Positions 1 to 11,174 are shown, numbered from the stretch's first letter. The stretch: DNA of 64,000 bases from Simmondsia chinensis (GCA_018398585.1 JAGTTD010000001.1:29705438-29769437), one strand, 5' to 3'. Notes: generated from the sequence alone by a model not told the origin. Translations and numbers: made by a program.

Positions 1-942
1 AGGAAATCATATTCAAAGAACAAGAAATCAATAAACCAAAACAACCCACATCACTGGAACAAATATTTGAAAGATATCCTACACCAAATGTCTTTCGACA
101 AATTTCAACAAGTGATCTTCAAAGAGAAATCAATGATTTAAAGAAACAAATTCAACATCTTCAAACTGAATTAATAACAATGCAATATCAAGATTTAGAA
201 TCAAAATAAAAAAAATCTCTTACCGAATCAAAAGGTCTAGAATTAGAAGCCAGAATAATATATCTGGAATCTAAGATAGACAATTCAAATAATGTGTTAG
301 ATTCAACTCAATTTGAAAATATTCAAATTCCAGAAGAACCAACCTCAAGTGACAAATTTCTTCAATTAATAGAAAGAATCGAATATCAAAAACGGTATAT
401 TCATATAACACTCCATATTTCAAAGGATTTTAAAATTCAAACTCAAGCCCTGTTAGATTCCGGTGCAGATCTCAATTGTATTCAAGAAGGACTCATTCCT
501 TCAAAATTTTATGAAAAAACACTTGAACGTCTTCATCCTGCAAGTGGGGATAGAATGAATATCAAATACAAACTATCAAAATCCTACATTTGCAAAGATG
601 GTATATGTTTCAAAACTTCTTTTATACTAGTCAAAGATCTTCAACAACAAATTATACTAGGAACTTCCTTCATTGGTCAAATTTAGCCATTTACAGTTAC
701 TAAAGAAGGAGTTCATACTAAATTCAAAGGTATTCCAGTAACTTTTCAATTCATCAATCCTATTCAACAAAAAGACTTAAATCTCTTACAATCAACAACA
801 ATATTCAAACAAATAAATTTAATACATAACAAGAAAAATCATATTCAACATCTCCAAAAAGAAATAGAATATCAAAAGATTGAAAAACAACTTCTTCAAC
901 CTAACATTCAAAGTAAAATCAATCAATTAAATAATAACGAGT
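1..942 (+). pseudogene. retroviral-type aspartic protease fragment (caulimovirid-like or Ty3-like)
   Basis: One reading frame runs from base 3 to about 940, interrupted by TAA at 207-209 and TAG at 684-686. Its first part is rich in Q, E, K and L and looks coiled-coil. The middle (about 445-690) carries a retropepsin signature, LLDSGADLN, followed about 65 residues on by ILGTSF, the usual second conserved block. The frame continues past the TAG with related-looking sequence. No reverse transcriptase, movement or coat domain is visible and the left end runs off the window. The protease type resembles enzymatic polyproteins of plant caulimovirids and related endogenous elements, but a Ty3-like origin is not excluded. 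At about 943 the sequence joins the 3' end of a different LTR element. It is non-functional as it stands. Confidence 0.6.
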
Positions 943-1505
943 GTTGCAGCTTAACAACAGGAAGATTCACCAAGTCCTAGTCACTTAGAGCAACTTAAAC
1001 AAGAACTTTACAACATGGGAGGACTACAACTTCTTGAAGAGCCTATTTTTGAGCTTCACTTCTTGAGGACAAGAAGCTTCTCAAGACGGAGGGAATGTTA
1101 CGAATTAATAAATTTTACTTGTAATGCATTTTAATTACTTAGTATTACTTTTAATTAGAGTCTATATGATATAACAACAATTAAAGTAGCACCGGTTAAA
1201 ATGGATTTAGGCATCAAATATCAAGCAATGCACACGCTGGCCACCCTGTGCTAATTCGGTTAGAGTTGGTTACAGCAAGGGATATGTGGCAGATGCTCCA
1301 GCTAAGGTATTTTGATCTGATTTCATGTATAAATTGAGAGCTTAAAGTGTATTTTTGATCAGCCAATGAAATGAAATCTTATTCCTAAGGGAAATTCTCT
1401 AATTCTCATCTCCTTTCTCTATTTTCTCATCCCCTTCCCTTCTTTTCTCATCTCAAACTCTCTTCTACAAGGTTAGGTTTCCAAATTAATTTTGGGAAGC
1501 TAACA
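943..1505 (+). mobile_element. 3' end of Ty3/Gypsy-type element with 3' LTR (family C)
   Basis: Bases 943-1095 match, in inverse orientation, the internal 3' end of the complete element at 12581-16838, including the Leu/Gln-rich coding tail and the purine-rich tract (GACGGAGGGAA) just before the LTR. The LTR is 1096-1505 (410 bp). It starts TGTTACGAATTAA and ends GGGAAGCTAACA, like the 412-bp LTRs of that element, though the U3 part has diverged. The element is truncated: upstream of 943 lies an unrelated protease-like frame, and after 1505 comes Copia sequence. Confidence 0.8.
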
Positions 1506-1740
1506 CATACCTTCACCAAATGGCTTAGTAGTCTTTGTAGGAAGAGAAGCTATGTACTTAGTGCAGTTCCTCCTCCAGTGCCCCAGTTTTCTTACAAAAG
1601 AAACACTTTTCTTTTACTGACTTCCTCATGGACTGGGTTGCTACAATAGCAACCTTGCCCTTTCCTTTTTTTCTAATAGGTCCCTTGTGAGTAATGAATA
1701 AGTCTAACTTATTTTTCAAGGGAAAGTGATTTGGTCCAGT
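1506..1740 (-). pseudogene. Ty1/Copia gag fragment with CCHC zinc knuckle
   Basis: Read on the minus strand, about 1735 to 1510 encodes a basic stretch (KKGKGK) followed by CFFCKKTGHWRRNC, a CX2CX4HX4C nucleic-acid-binding knuckle, and then TKYIA. This is the typical order of a plant Copia gag/nucleocapsid. One extra G inside the knuckle shifts the frame, so the copy is dead. The fragment ends at the family C LTR border at 1505. Protease and pol are not in the window. It belongs with the Copia leader and LTR to its right. Confidence 0.65.
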
Positions 1741-2376
1741 AAGTACATTATGTATTCGAACTCAAGTGAAGTTTGCCAGCCGTATCCATATCAAAAAAAC
1801 TGTAAATGCAAACATTCGTGTAATTGTCTAGCAAGACTCATGTATAATGCAGAGATATATATTCTTTCAACTTAGCATACACAATAAGTCAAGTATCCAC
1901 CAAACTGTACTATCATGCATACAATGATGACCCAAACACACTGCTCCTTACTCCTCAGCAACGGGGTTGCACGAAGCTAGTTCGGGTGAGAACTATTCTC
2001 AATTAACATGTTTTCTTGTAACTCTTGCTAAACATGATTAACTCACCAATTTACCTTAGTCTCTAACATGACACAACAGAGCTCATCAAGGATGCTAATG
2101 CATCACGCTAGTCAAATGTAAACCATTACCTAAACCTCCATACAAATACACGTAATACTCCACGGCAGCGTGATTACATCGCTTCTTTGTACTTTGGTTT
2201 ATCCTAAAAGAAGTCTAACCCTGTAATCTATAAACTGACATCCTCCGCAGGGAGGTCTATCGATCTACTATACAGCTAGAATATTAATGGAGACCATGAG
2301 GTTACAACAATTGAAACCTTGCTCCCACTTGATTTTTACAACCAGTGATTTTTATTAACTTGCATTTATAATCTGA

Positions 2377-3066
2377 ATTATCTCATAATCTACTTTAAAA
2401 TCTCATTCTAAAATTAACCAAAATTAATTAATTAATTAATTCAAAACATTCTCGTTTCAAAGCATGGACTATCTCATAATCTTACTTTAAAATCTCATTC
2501 TAAATTCAATCAATAAAATTAATTAATTAATTTTAATTAAAATAATACCAACATGTAATTTAGATTATCACATAATCTATCTTTTAGAATCCCATTCTAA
2601 AATTAAATCAATTAATAGAAATTAATTTTTATTAAAATAGTACCATAAATTTAGATTATCTCATAATCTATTTTTACAATCTAATTCCAAGATTAAATTA
2701 ATTAATAAAAACTAATTTTATTTAAAATGGATAAGACTTAAAATTTAGACTATCACATAGTCTACATTAGAATCTCATTCTAAGAAATTTAAATAAGGTT
2801 AGACTATCTAATAGTCTAGTTCAAAATCTTATTCTAAAATTTAATTAATAAAATTTAACTTTTATTTTAAAATAATATTGACTCAGATGATCTTACAGTC
2901 TATTTTAGAATTCTATTCTAAAACTAGCTTAAAATAACTTTTATTTAAAATAGCACTGATTTACAAATTATATTATCTCATACCCCAATTTTTAGAATCT
3001 AATTCTAAAAGGAAATTAATTAATAAAATAATTAATTGATAATTGCAATGTAAACCAGTAAATAAA
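2377..3066. repeat. Degenerate tandem repeat, about 54-98 bp units, each with two short hairpins
   Basis: Eight units can be aligned. Each carries hairpin 1 (form TAGAYTAT-3 nt-ATARTCTA) followed by hairpin 2 (form TTTTAGAAT-3 nt-ATTCTAAAA) and an AT-rich filler with TTAATTAA runs. Perfect hairpin 1 copies are at 2561-2579, 2652-2670, 2746-2764 and 2800-2818. Perfect hairpin 2 copies are at 2582-2602, 2767-2783, 2903-2923 and 2990-3010. Between copies T/A pairs change to C/G pairs on both arms (ATTAT/ATAAT versus ACTAT/ATAGT). The array lies in the leader of the Copia element. Confidence 0.8.
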
Positions 3067-3105
3067 TAAATTTTTTATTTTTTTATTTTTTTAAATCAGA
3101 TGATG

Positions 3106-3134
3106 ACGCTGACGTCAGCCGCCGACGTCAGCGT
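3106..3134. other. GC-rich hairpin with TGACGTCA palindrome
   Basis: An 11-bp perfect stem (ACGCTGACGTC / GACGTCAGCGT) encloses a 7-nt loop (AGCCGCC). The left arm itself contains the 12-bp palindrome GCTGACGTCAGC (3109-3120), with a CRE/bZIP-type TGACGTCA core. It is a G+C island in surrounding DNA that is almost all A+T. It sits in the Copia leader, about 500 bp downstream of the PBS in the element's direction. Confidence 0.7.
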
Positions 3135-3358
3135 GTCGGAAATAAAAAAAATTTTGAAAAATAAATATTTTTAAAATTAATTGAATCTAATCTCATTGGA
3201 TCAATTTTATCCAATTTCGTTAAAAAAAATATTTGAATCTAATCTTGTTAGATCAATTTTATCCGATTCCATAAATCATGACTGAAAACGTACAATCTCA
3301 TTACACAAACAACATAATCGCAAATTTATATGTTGTTCCGAATTAACGATTAATTCAT

Positions 3359-3502
3359 TAACGGTTTAAACAATTTAAATCGTTACTAATACAAAACCTA
3401 GTTAACTATTAGATCTTTTAATCGATTTAAACAATTTAAATCGATACTTTAAATAACCTAATTAAAAATTAATTTCTTTAATGATTTAAACAATTTAAAT
3501 CA
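3359..3502. repeat. Three spaced hairpins sharing TTTAAA-CAA-TTTAAA core
   Basis: Three units, each about 60 bp apart, have the same core but different outer stem pairs. They are 3359-3385 (12-bp stem with one G/T pair), 3421-3445 (11-bp perfect stem, ATCGA...TCGAT) and 3482-3502 (9-bp perfect stem, TGA...TCA). The loop is CAA in all three. The outer pairs differ yet remain complementary. Confidence 0.8.
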
Positions 3503-3857
3503 ATAATTCAAACAAGTTTTTCCTTCTTAAAAAAATCTCCATTTAATTAAATCACATATCTATTTATTTCGAACATATTATGCCTATTTATATATATTAT
3601 GAATGTAATCAGAGGCATACTCTGATATCAATTGTTGGGGGGAAAAAAACCTTTGTTAATAAAATAAACTCTGATGCGACTATTGGGTTTACAGTTCTCA
3701 ACTATGGATACAACAATAGACACCTATTAGAGTACTTAGAGTAGGAGACTCTTCTCTCCACCTAAGCCACTGGTTAGAGAGTCACGCTTCGTGACACCGG
3801 TTGTTGAGACGAATTTCAAAAATTCTCCCTACTTTTATAAAGTTTAAGCATCGGAAG

Positions 3858-3967
3858 GGTTTAGAATTCGTAATTCTAAACCTAGGGTTGATTTAAAATT
3901 CCTAATTTTAAATCTACAGATTTAAATTCATAATTTAAATCTACATATCTAAATTCTTAATTTAGAT
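3858..3967. repeat. Four consecutive perfect hairpins with CNT loops
   Basis: Stems of 11, 11, 11 and 9 bp lie at 3858-3882 (GGTTTAGAATT), 3890-3914 (GATTTAAAATT), 3918-3942 (AGATTTAAATT) and 3947-3967 (ATCTAAATT). Loops are CGT, CCT, CAT and CTT. Each stem is perfectly paired although the stem sequences differ. They lie in the part of the Copia LTR expected to be transcribed (between the TATA-like box near 4300 and the LTR end at 3633). A further 8-bp perfect hairpin with loop CTT lies at 4575-4593. Confidence 0.85.
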
Positions 3968-5773
3968 CTATAGGCCTTTTACTCTAATACATTCATAACA
4001 ATACATATGCTTAAACAGGCATAATAACAAATACTCTAAATAAATAGAAAAGCAAAAAGAAGAAGGAAAGAAGAACATACCTGGAATTGCTCCAATAATA
4101 AACGAAACTAAGAAAATTGAGACCCCGCAATCTTCTACGCAATGACCTCAAACTGCTCGGAGGGTGAGGTCCGAAAAATCTTACACTGAGGAAAGAAAAA
4201 TTTCAACGAAAAATTTTCTCTCCAATTAGGTCTCCGAAATAATTTCTAGAAATCCAAAATAATTTGTTTGATTGAATCCCAAACCTCTGGAATAGGTACT
4301 TATATTTATGGTAGGCTATCGGAGCTTAAAACTCTCAATTTTTCGATGTGGGAATCGCATAGTTTAAAACAAAGTCGTTTCATTTAGAAAACAACTCAAA
4401 ATGCTGCGTTTCAACTCCTGTTCACGCGTCCTTGGTGCGCGGTGATTGGTCTGTGCCTAATGGCGCAGATGCTCATCTATTGCGCGCTAGTTGGCCGTTC
4501 AGCGTGTACACGGATTCCTCCTGGGATTTTCTCGATTTTCCCTTTTTTTGTTTTCCTTTGTTTCCCACATGTAAAAATTCATCTTATGAATTTCAAATTT
4601 TAAAAATTATTTTATTTATAATTTTTAATTTTTATTTATCTCATGAATAATATTTGGCAAAATTAATTTGCCCATCTCATGGATAAATAATTTATCTCAT
4701 CAATTCTTTAATATTTTTATGATGGCAATAAATACAGAGGCTTGTGCAGGGACCTCGGGGACAATTTAAATCTAGCTCTAAATGGGTTAAATTAATCATC
4801 TCATGAAATAATTTAATTACCATTTAATGAGACTAAATTCCACTAAATAAACCTCACTGCACTCTAGACTTAAACCATTTATTCGATATCTCCCTAATAG
4901 GTTGCATTGATGACAACAACCCCTCTTCTAGATGTCCATGACAAAGGATAAATATAACCAGTACCATTATCCTTCTCACAGCTTCTTCATTAGTTACCGA
5001 CTCGCCCTTCACTGAATAATTCCTTTATACTTAAACATATTCATAGTATAAATTCCAAATGTCGAACACTTGGAATACTTTGGCCAAAGTTTTCGATCTA
5101 TTCACATATTTACAAATCAACTAAGGGGACATATGTATCTCATAAGAGACTGTAGATTCCCCATTGAATACCTGATCCTTGTCACACTTTACGCCGCTAC
5201 CCAGTGTACGTGGGAATTCAGTCATGCATTTAGACCTTACTTATAGTACACCAAAGTAACTAACGCTCCATGCACAAGTCCAGAATACCCTCAAGATTTA
5301 GAGTCGTCGTTCAAACAATATAATATGAGTCACTCATTTCCGAGAGTAGTCTAGAAATAAGTAACCCACATGGCCCAACTCAGTGTGTCAATCTTATTAA
5401 ACACACCAACCCAACACTTTTGGATCTCCATCCACATGGCTAAGCCAAGTCATCTAAAGTGTCACGTTATAGTCTTAGCATACAAGTGGTCCAAACTTGT
5501 CTTCGACTACAGGCCTTTAAACAACAATCCATACCATTTGTTCCAAGTCTATCTGTGGTTTAGTCTTATAAACCACTTAGAACAAACATGTAAATTGTAG
5601 TCTGAGGACTACACCCATCTCATGGATGTCTCCCAAAAGAAAATCACATGCAGTATAAACGCTCACTTACACAAATTTAACTAGGAAACGACTGGGACTT
5701 CAATTTTATTTATTGATTAAAATAATATATCCAGAATAAATATGAATTTCAGGACACTGTTCCTAATACTAAC

Positions 5774-6303
5774 TACACGTCCGACTTGATATTTCCTTAA
5801 GATGATCAGAAGACTCGAACGATCATTGCTCCAAAGAGGTTATTATGGAAGAAGGAAGTGTGAATGAGGTGAGAAATCTTGCGTTGCCCTCTTTTTCTCT
5901 CTCTTTCTCCCCTTTTTATCGAAGAAAATGCGAGTGGATGAGTATGACTTGAAGATAAGTATGTTTGACTCTATCCTTTAATTACTTTTTTATGATACTA
6001 GGCAGTATGTAAGGTGGCGTTTTAAGATGAGTAGGGAATTTGCATGTACAGGGTGTTATATAAGCGTATTTTTATAATTGGGCATTTTATGTAATGCTTT
6101 ATATAAATAGGTGTTTTGTGGAAGTATTATACAAGAGGTTATTTTATACAAGTGGCACGAGTTGCAAGTTGGCGAATTGTACAAGTGGACGTTTTATACA
6201 TTTTGGAGATATAATTAGTTGCTACTCGATTTTATACAATAATTGCTTGTATAACCTCCTTGTTCAACTACAGTTGCAAGTTTTTCAATTATAAGCACCA
6301 ACA
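5774..6303 (-). mobile_element. LTR fragment of family D, minus orientation
   Basis: The reverse complement begins TGTTGGTGCTTATAATTG at 6303. It aligns through its length with the D-element 5' LTR (7355-7712 continued at 24982-25190): shared blocks include TATCTCCAAAATGTATAAAACG, read in pieces, and ATCTTAAGGAAATAT near 5790. It stops at the border with the Copia LTR at about 5773. With the LTR at 7355 it forms an inverted pair about 1 kb apart. Confidence 0.65.
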
Positions 6304-7354
6304 ATTACCACCAATATCGCCGTTCATTTTTTAACCAAAATAATTAAAGCATTTATCCCATTTATTTACAGGTTTTGTAACTCAAAATGAGCATTCAAAA
6401 TTAATCTTAAATGTCTCATTATATTTTAAGACCATTATTAAAATTATTAAAATGTGAACACCAACATTGAATAGGATAATTGACTTTTTTCCATCATATT
6501 AAATAAATACAACAAACATAATAACATTAATTTTTTTTTAAAATATTTTTTATTAAAATATCCAATAGTACACAAAACCCACTCTAATATCCTCAACACT
6601 TTACCAAGTACAAGGTATTGGAACCAGATACTAAAAATATCATACAAAATATGTAAGATGGAAGGATATTAGAATGTGCGAAAATGACAATATACCAATA
6701 AAGCAATAGCTGAGCGAGGCACAGATCACGCTCTCTTTAAGATGGTTTCGCGCCCCTATCAAATCTATACCGGTGTAGCAGGTACCGACACTCTTTCTCC
6801 AAGATACAACACCCAACTGGAGTTAACGCTTTCTTGGTTTGAACAACCTTAAAAGCCAAAGCCTTCACAACACCTTAGCCAAAATTTACAAAGATTTTAA
6901 TATGCATACACATTTATAAAAACTTGGTTTTTCTCGTACTGTTTTGCATGGCCATCAAAAGCTCTTATACTCATGTTTTTATACATAAGATTGATTGCAA
7001 AAACTTCATTACCACTAACCGTTAGTTTTCATTGTTTTAAATTGAATTGCAACTCATCCTTTATTGTATTATTATTACAAGAAAATATCTTCATGTAATT
7101 TAATTTGGAACAGATTTAAATTTTATAAATACATAAAGGAGGGTATCAGTGAATGGATATTTACCAATAATTTAAATAACACAAATAACATCATCAAATT
7201 ATATAAAAATTTTAAAGCCATAAGTAAACAATATATTTTTTATTAAAATATCCAACACAAGGAGAAAGAGATATATAAACTAGTCTTCCCTTCACTACTA
7301 TTTCTATGTGGAATATAGGTAAATTCAAAAGACACTAAATTTAAAGCACGCTAC
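6304..7354. other. AT-rich spacer between inverted D-type LTRs
   Basis: No gene is recognised. A 22-bp AT-rich block around TTTTATTAAAATATCCAA occurs in direct orientation near 6544 and 7232. Bases 6700-6860 are less AT-rich and unidentified. Near 7270-7320 a TATATAAA...CTATGTGGAATA segment resembles one near 34056-34100. Confidence 0.4.
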
Positions 7355-7712
7355 GGTTGGTAACTTATAACTAGGCAGCTTGTTGTTGTAGATGGGTAAG
7401 TAGGTTATACAGGCAATTATTAAGATGACAATTGTTTGTAACTATATCTCCAAAATGTATAAAACGCCAGCTTGTATAATCCACCCACTTATAATTCGCC
7501 CACTTGCAATTCGCCCACTTGTAATTCGCCCACTTACAATTCGTCCACTTGCAATTCACCCACTTGTAATCACTGCAATTCGCCCATTTATAACCACTTG
7601 TATAATAGTTCCGTAAAACGCTTATTTATATAAAGCATTACACAAAAACAGCCACTTATGAAAGTTACGCCTACATAATGCCTAATATTACACAAGTAAC
7701 TAAAGGATAGAA

Positions 7713-8068
7713 TGTCATGACTGCGAAGTATTTTCTTCATCTTTAGCCGTTGTTGCTGTGTTTTTACAATTGTTCATTGAAATGTAATTTTGGCGGTGAA
7801 ATTGGTTTTGTTGGTTAGCTGGTAATGCTTGTTTTGGCAGGAAATCTAGTTAAGTCGGTTTAAGCTTTTGTCTTGATGCAATGTCTTAGCTGCCAATAAT
7901 CTTGTGTATAGATAAGCAAAATATCTTGTAATCTTGATTCATATAATAGAAAATCGATCTCTTTCCTCTCTCAACCCTAATTTCTCTCTAATTCTCATCT
8001 CTTTCACTTCTCGCCTCATCTCATACTCTCTCAAGTTTGTGATTCAAGTTTGATTTTGAATCATAACA
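7713..8068 (+). repeat. 5' LTR of element A
   Basis: 356 bp, beginning TGTCATGACTGCGAAG and ending TTGAATCATAACA, followed directly by the PBS. The 3' partner is 24622-24981, where the first dinucleotide has decayed to TC. Confidence 0.85.
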
Positions 8069-8086
8069 ATTGGTATTAGAGCCTGT

Positions 8087-10093
8087 TCGGTGGGATTTCA
8101 TTCTAGCTAGGATGAGGAGTATGGGGATACCCGAGGTCATGATTGGTTGGATCCGTGAGTGCCTCTCTACCACCCGCTTTTCTGTCGCCATCAATGGCGA
8201 ACTTTAGGGGTTCTTTCGCTCCAGTCGGAGTGTCCGTCAGGTTGACCCTCTCTCTCCTTAGCTGTTTGTTATCGCTATGGAGGGTCTTCAAGGGCTGCTC
8301 CGCCATGCCATTGATGACCCGCGCTTTCGTTATCATCCGTGCTGCCGTCGTACTGGGTCGACACACTTGTGTTTTGCTGATGACTTGATAATCTTCTGTC
8401 GAGGTGATATGGGTAGTGTCTCTGTTATTCGTGAGGTTTTTGGCCGCTTTGCGGTACTCTCGGGGCTCTCCTCGAATGCAACAAAGAGCTAAGTTTTTCT
8501 CGCGGGGGTGGACTCTGCGACTCAGCGGGACATTTTGGGTGTTCTAGGTTTCAGCCTTGGGCAGTGCCCAGTTCGTTATCTAGGAGTACCTCTTACCACT
8601 TCTCGGCTGCAGTACGTCGACTGCAAGCCACTACTGGATCGCATCCTCTCCCGTATACGGCTGTGGACCTCCCACTCACTTTCATATGCTGGTCGCCTGC
8701 AGTTTATTCGGCCTGTTCATTTTGCCACTCAGGTCTACTGATCGTCACTCTTCATGCTCCCGAAGATGATGATCAAGAAGATCGAGCTGACTCTTGCGGC
8801 ATTCCTTTGGAGAGGATCTTCGTTGGCCCCGGGAGGGGGGAAGGTCGCTTGGAGGCATTTGTGCTACCCTCGGTGGGAGGGTGGTCTTGGACTTCGCCGT
8901 CTTGTTGAGTGGAATCAGGCTTCGATTATGAAGCATATCTGGTTCCTTCTATCTGACTCCTCTTCGATTTGGCCGCGTTGGGTTCATCTGAACTGGCTTC
9001 AAAGGAGGAGCTTCTGGACTATCCAGGCGACGAGCTCTGCTTCTAGGTGCTGGCGTCAGATTCTATCGGTTCGTCGCCTTTGCTCTGGAGCGCTTTATCA
9101 TGTCATAGGTGACGGCCTTGACACTGCTCTTTGGACAGATTACTGGCTGCCATGTGGTCGTCTTTCAGAGCGCTTCCCGGCTCGACTGCTCACCTCCTCT
9201 GGACTTCATTGGGATGCTCGAGTCTCATCCATTATTGAGGGTGGTCAGTGGAGATTTCCACAGGGTTTCCTAGAGCTCCGACCCATCTGGGACATGATTG
9301 ACTTTAGCCCTCGGGCTGGTGTAGCGGACTCCATCTGGTGGTTAGGGGACCCCTCGGGGAACTTCACCACCAAGTCCGCTTGGGAGATGCTGCGGAGTAG
9401 GAGAACGGAGGACACTGTGCATCACCTTCTGTGGTTTTAGATGCATGTACCGTGACACTCCTTCATTCTCTGGCTCGCTTCTCGGCAGTGACTTTGGACC
9501 CGGGACCGACTTCGGCATTTTGGAGCACGAGAGGTTCAGAGTGCGTGTGTTCTCTGTGGTTCTGCAGACGAGACTCATGAGCACCTCTTCTTCGCTTGTT
9601 CCTTTTCTGCCTCAGTCTGGAACTCTATCACTCCGAATACATCTATCGCTTGGCCTACCCTTCCTTGGGACGCTCTTGTCGCTTGGGCTGCTCAGCATCT
9701 CAGGGGGTGGGAGATTGGCAGTATCATAGCTCGGCTCTACCTCTCTGCGACTGTGTATACTATCTGGTATGACCGCAACCTTCGTTCTCAGTCCAGATCG
9801 ATTGCGGCTGTTCGAGAGGAGATTACGAGTTTGGTCAGGAGCCACTTACTTACTGCTTCTTCGTTTAGAGGAGCTCACCATCACGCCTCATTGCTCCGGC
9901 ACTGGGGTTTTCAGACTTAGTTTCTTTTTGTTACCTTAGTTTGTACTTTGGTTGTATGTTGTATGGACTTTGTTTGTTTTTTTGACGTTGCCTCATACTT
10001 GTAGGCTTCGGCCGTGTCTTGGGGTATGCCCCTTGTAGATTGTTTTCTTTTCTTTTATCTATATATTTCGCTGACTTACCAAAAAAAAAAAAT
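8087..10093 (+). mobile_element. 5'-truncated L1-type LINE inserted in the primer site of element A
   Basis: A plant L1 3' half ends in a 12-nt poly(A) (10081-10092). It is flanked by a 17-bp target duplication with one mismatch: TTGGTATTAGAGCCTGT (8070-8086) and TTGGTATTAGAGCTTGT (10094-10110). The duplicated target is the tRNA primer site of element A. The endonuclease and the N-terminal RT half are absent. The 3' UTR (9920-10080) matches, inverted, the short insertion at 28749-28983, showing that both come from one LINE family. Confidence 0.9.
8100..9919 (+). pseudogene. L1 ORF2 C-terminal half: RT plus zf-RVT
   Basis: Translated pieces show the conserved RT catalytic block with both aspartates, CFADDLIIFCRGD (about 8370-8410), then the thumb region (PVRYLGVPLT, near 8570-8600). 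A long C-terminal stretch follows at 8754-9440, then the zf-RVT zinc-binding region CVLCGS...HEHLFFAC near 9550-9600. The last codons (HWGFQT) end at 9919. At least three frameshifts and several stops (for example 8489 and 8739) break the frame, so no enzyme can be made. In an intact element this protein nicks target DNA and copies the LINE RNA there. Confidence 0.85.
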
Positions 10094-10110
10094 TTGGTAT
10101 TAGAGCTTGT

Positions 10111-10357
10111 TGTCACGGGCCGCCTTTGGCTGACACTGTCCCTGGTACTCAATAAGCAGACATATGCCATATGGGGTCTCCTAAGCATGTCCAATACTAA
10201 TGCGCATTGATTGTGTTCAGGTATGTCCGTGGTATGCCGTGTATTTTCGTCTCTTGAAGGTGCATATTGCTGCTTGTTGACCATAGGGGGTAGGCGGGCC
10301 CGGCCCTAACCTCAGGGCCCGGGCGCCGCACGGGTGATCTGCACTCATCCCGCGACA
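10111..10357 (+). repeat. TRIM 5' LTR
   Basis: 247 bp, TG...CA ends, directly followed by the tRNA-Met-type primer site. Confidence 0.88.
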
Positions 10358-10927
10358 AGTGGTATCAGAGCGAGGCTCAGAATATGCGAGTAAGCAACTG
10401 TGGTGGGACCGAGCTTTGTCCGTGGTGGTGGACACTCCTAGGGAATGGGAGTTGCTCGTGTCCTAGGTGCGTTGAGCGGGTTTGTCCATGGGTATGGACA
10501 CTCCTTATGTGGGAGGGGCACTCTAACGAGGAACTTTCGGAGTGAAGTTGAGTGGTTCGCGGTTCCGGATGTGGCGGAAGGCTCACCGTGTTGGGTGCCG
10601 GTCAGGCGTGCTGACCGTATGGCTGGCTTACTGCATGGAGATTGGGCCGATCCTTGGGGTGCAGTGCGAAGTTAACAAGGTGAAGAGTCAACAAGCATCG
10701 TGGAGCGAGACGTGTACGTGGTGCACTATGGTGCATGGAGCTAGCACGCTGCTTTTTGGGCACGCTGCTTATCATCAGGTGAGTGTCAATAGCATGTCAG
10801 GGGTGTCACGTTGGAGGGGATGATGATGTGGTCATCCCGTGACCACTCCAGGCTGCTAGAGATGCAGGGATGCGATGATGGGCAGGCACCCGCAACGAGG
10901 ACGTTTGCGGAATTAGGTGGGGGAGAA

Positions 10928-11174
10928 TGTCACGGGCCGCCTTTGGCTGACACTGTCCCCGGTGCTCAATAAGCAGACATATGCCATATGGGGTCTCCTA
11001 AGCCTGTCCGATACTAATGCGCATTGATTGTGTTCAGGTATGTCCGTGGTATGCCGTGTATTTTCGTCTCTTGAAGGTGCATATTGCTGCTTGTTGACCA
11101 TAGGGGGTAGGCTGGCCCGGCCCTAGCCTCAGGGCCCGGGCGCCTCACGGGTGATCAGCGCTCATCCCGTGACA
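10928..11174 (+). repeat. TRIM 3' LTR
   Basis: 247 bp, near-identical to 10111-10357, preceded by the polypurine tract. Confidence 0.88.

Larger units (their letters stand above)
1506..5773 (-). mobile_element. Truncated Ty1/Copia-type element: gag fragment, long leader, PBS and 5' LTR
   Basis: In minus orientation the LTR spans about 5773 to 3633 and ends CCCCAACA. The next bases (3632-3613) read ATTGATATCAGAGTATGCC, a primer-binding site close to the tRNA-Met type (TGGTATCAGAGC). A TATA-like box (ATAAATATAAGTACC, about 4300-4313) sits mid-LTR and fits a U3/R boundary. About 1.9 kb of AT-rich, hairpin-rich leader separates the PBS from the gag zinc knuckle near 1520-1735. A long LTR and long leader suggest an Angela/SIRE-like Copia, but the lineage is not certain. 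The upstream LTR end is uncertain: at about 5773 it abuts an LTR fragment of family D. No second LTR or target duplication is visible. Confidence 0.6.
10111..11174 (+). mobile_element. TRIM (terminal-repeat retrotransposon in miniature)
   Basis: Two 247-bp LTRs (10111-10357 and 10928-11174) start TGTCACGGGCC and end CGYGACA, differing at only a few positions. The primer site TGGTATCAGAGC is at 10360-10371, two bases after the first LTR, and a purine tract AGGTGGGGGAGAA lies right before the second. The 570-bp interior has no recognisable coding domain. The flanking TTGT at 10107-10110 and 11175-11178 is a 4-bp target duplication (possibly 5 bp with one change). It inserted next to the 3' target duplication of the LINE. 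It has no 5S segment, so it is not Cassandra. Confidence 0.88.

Noticed and set aside
6304..7354. Element bounded by the inverted D-type LTRs
   Set aside because: The LTRs are in opposite orientation and the spacer has no primer site or purine tract; it is more likely two independent insertions.
10111..11174. Cassandra-type TRIM carrying 5S sequence
   Set aside because: No 5S rRNA motif was found in the LTRs or interior; only size and primer site fit.
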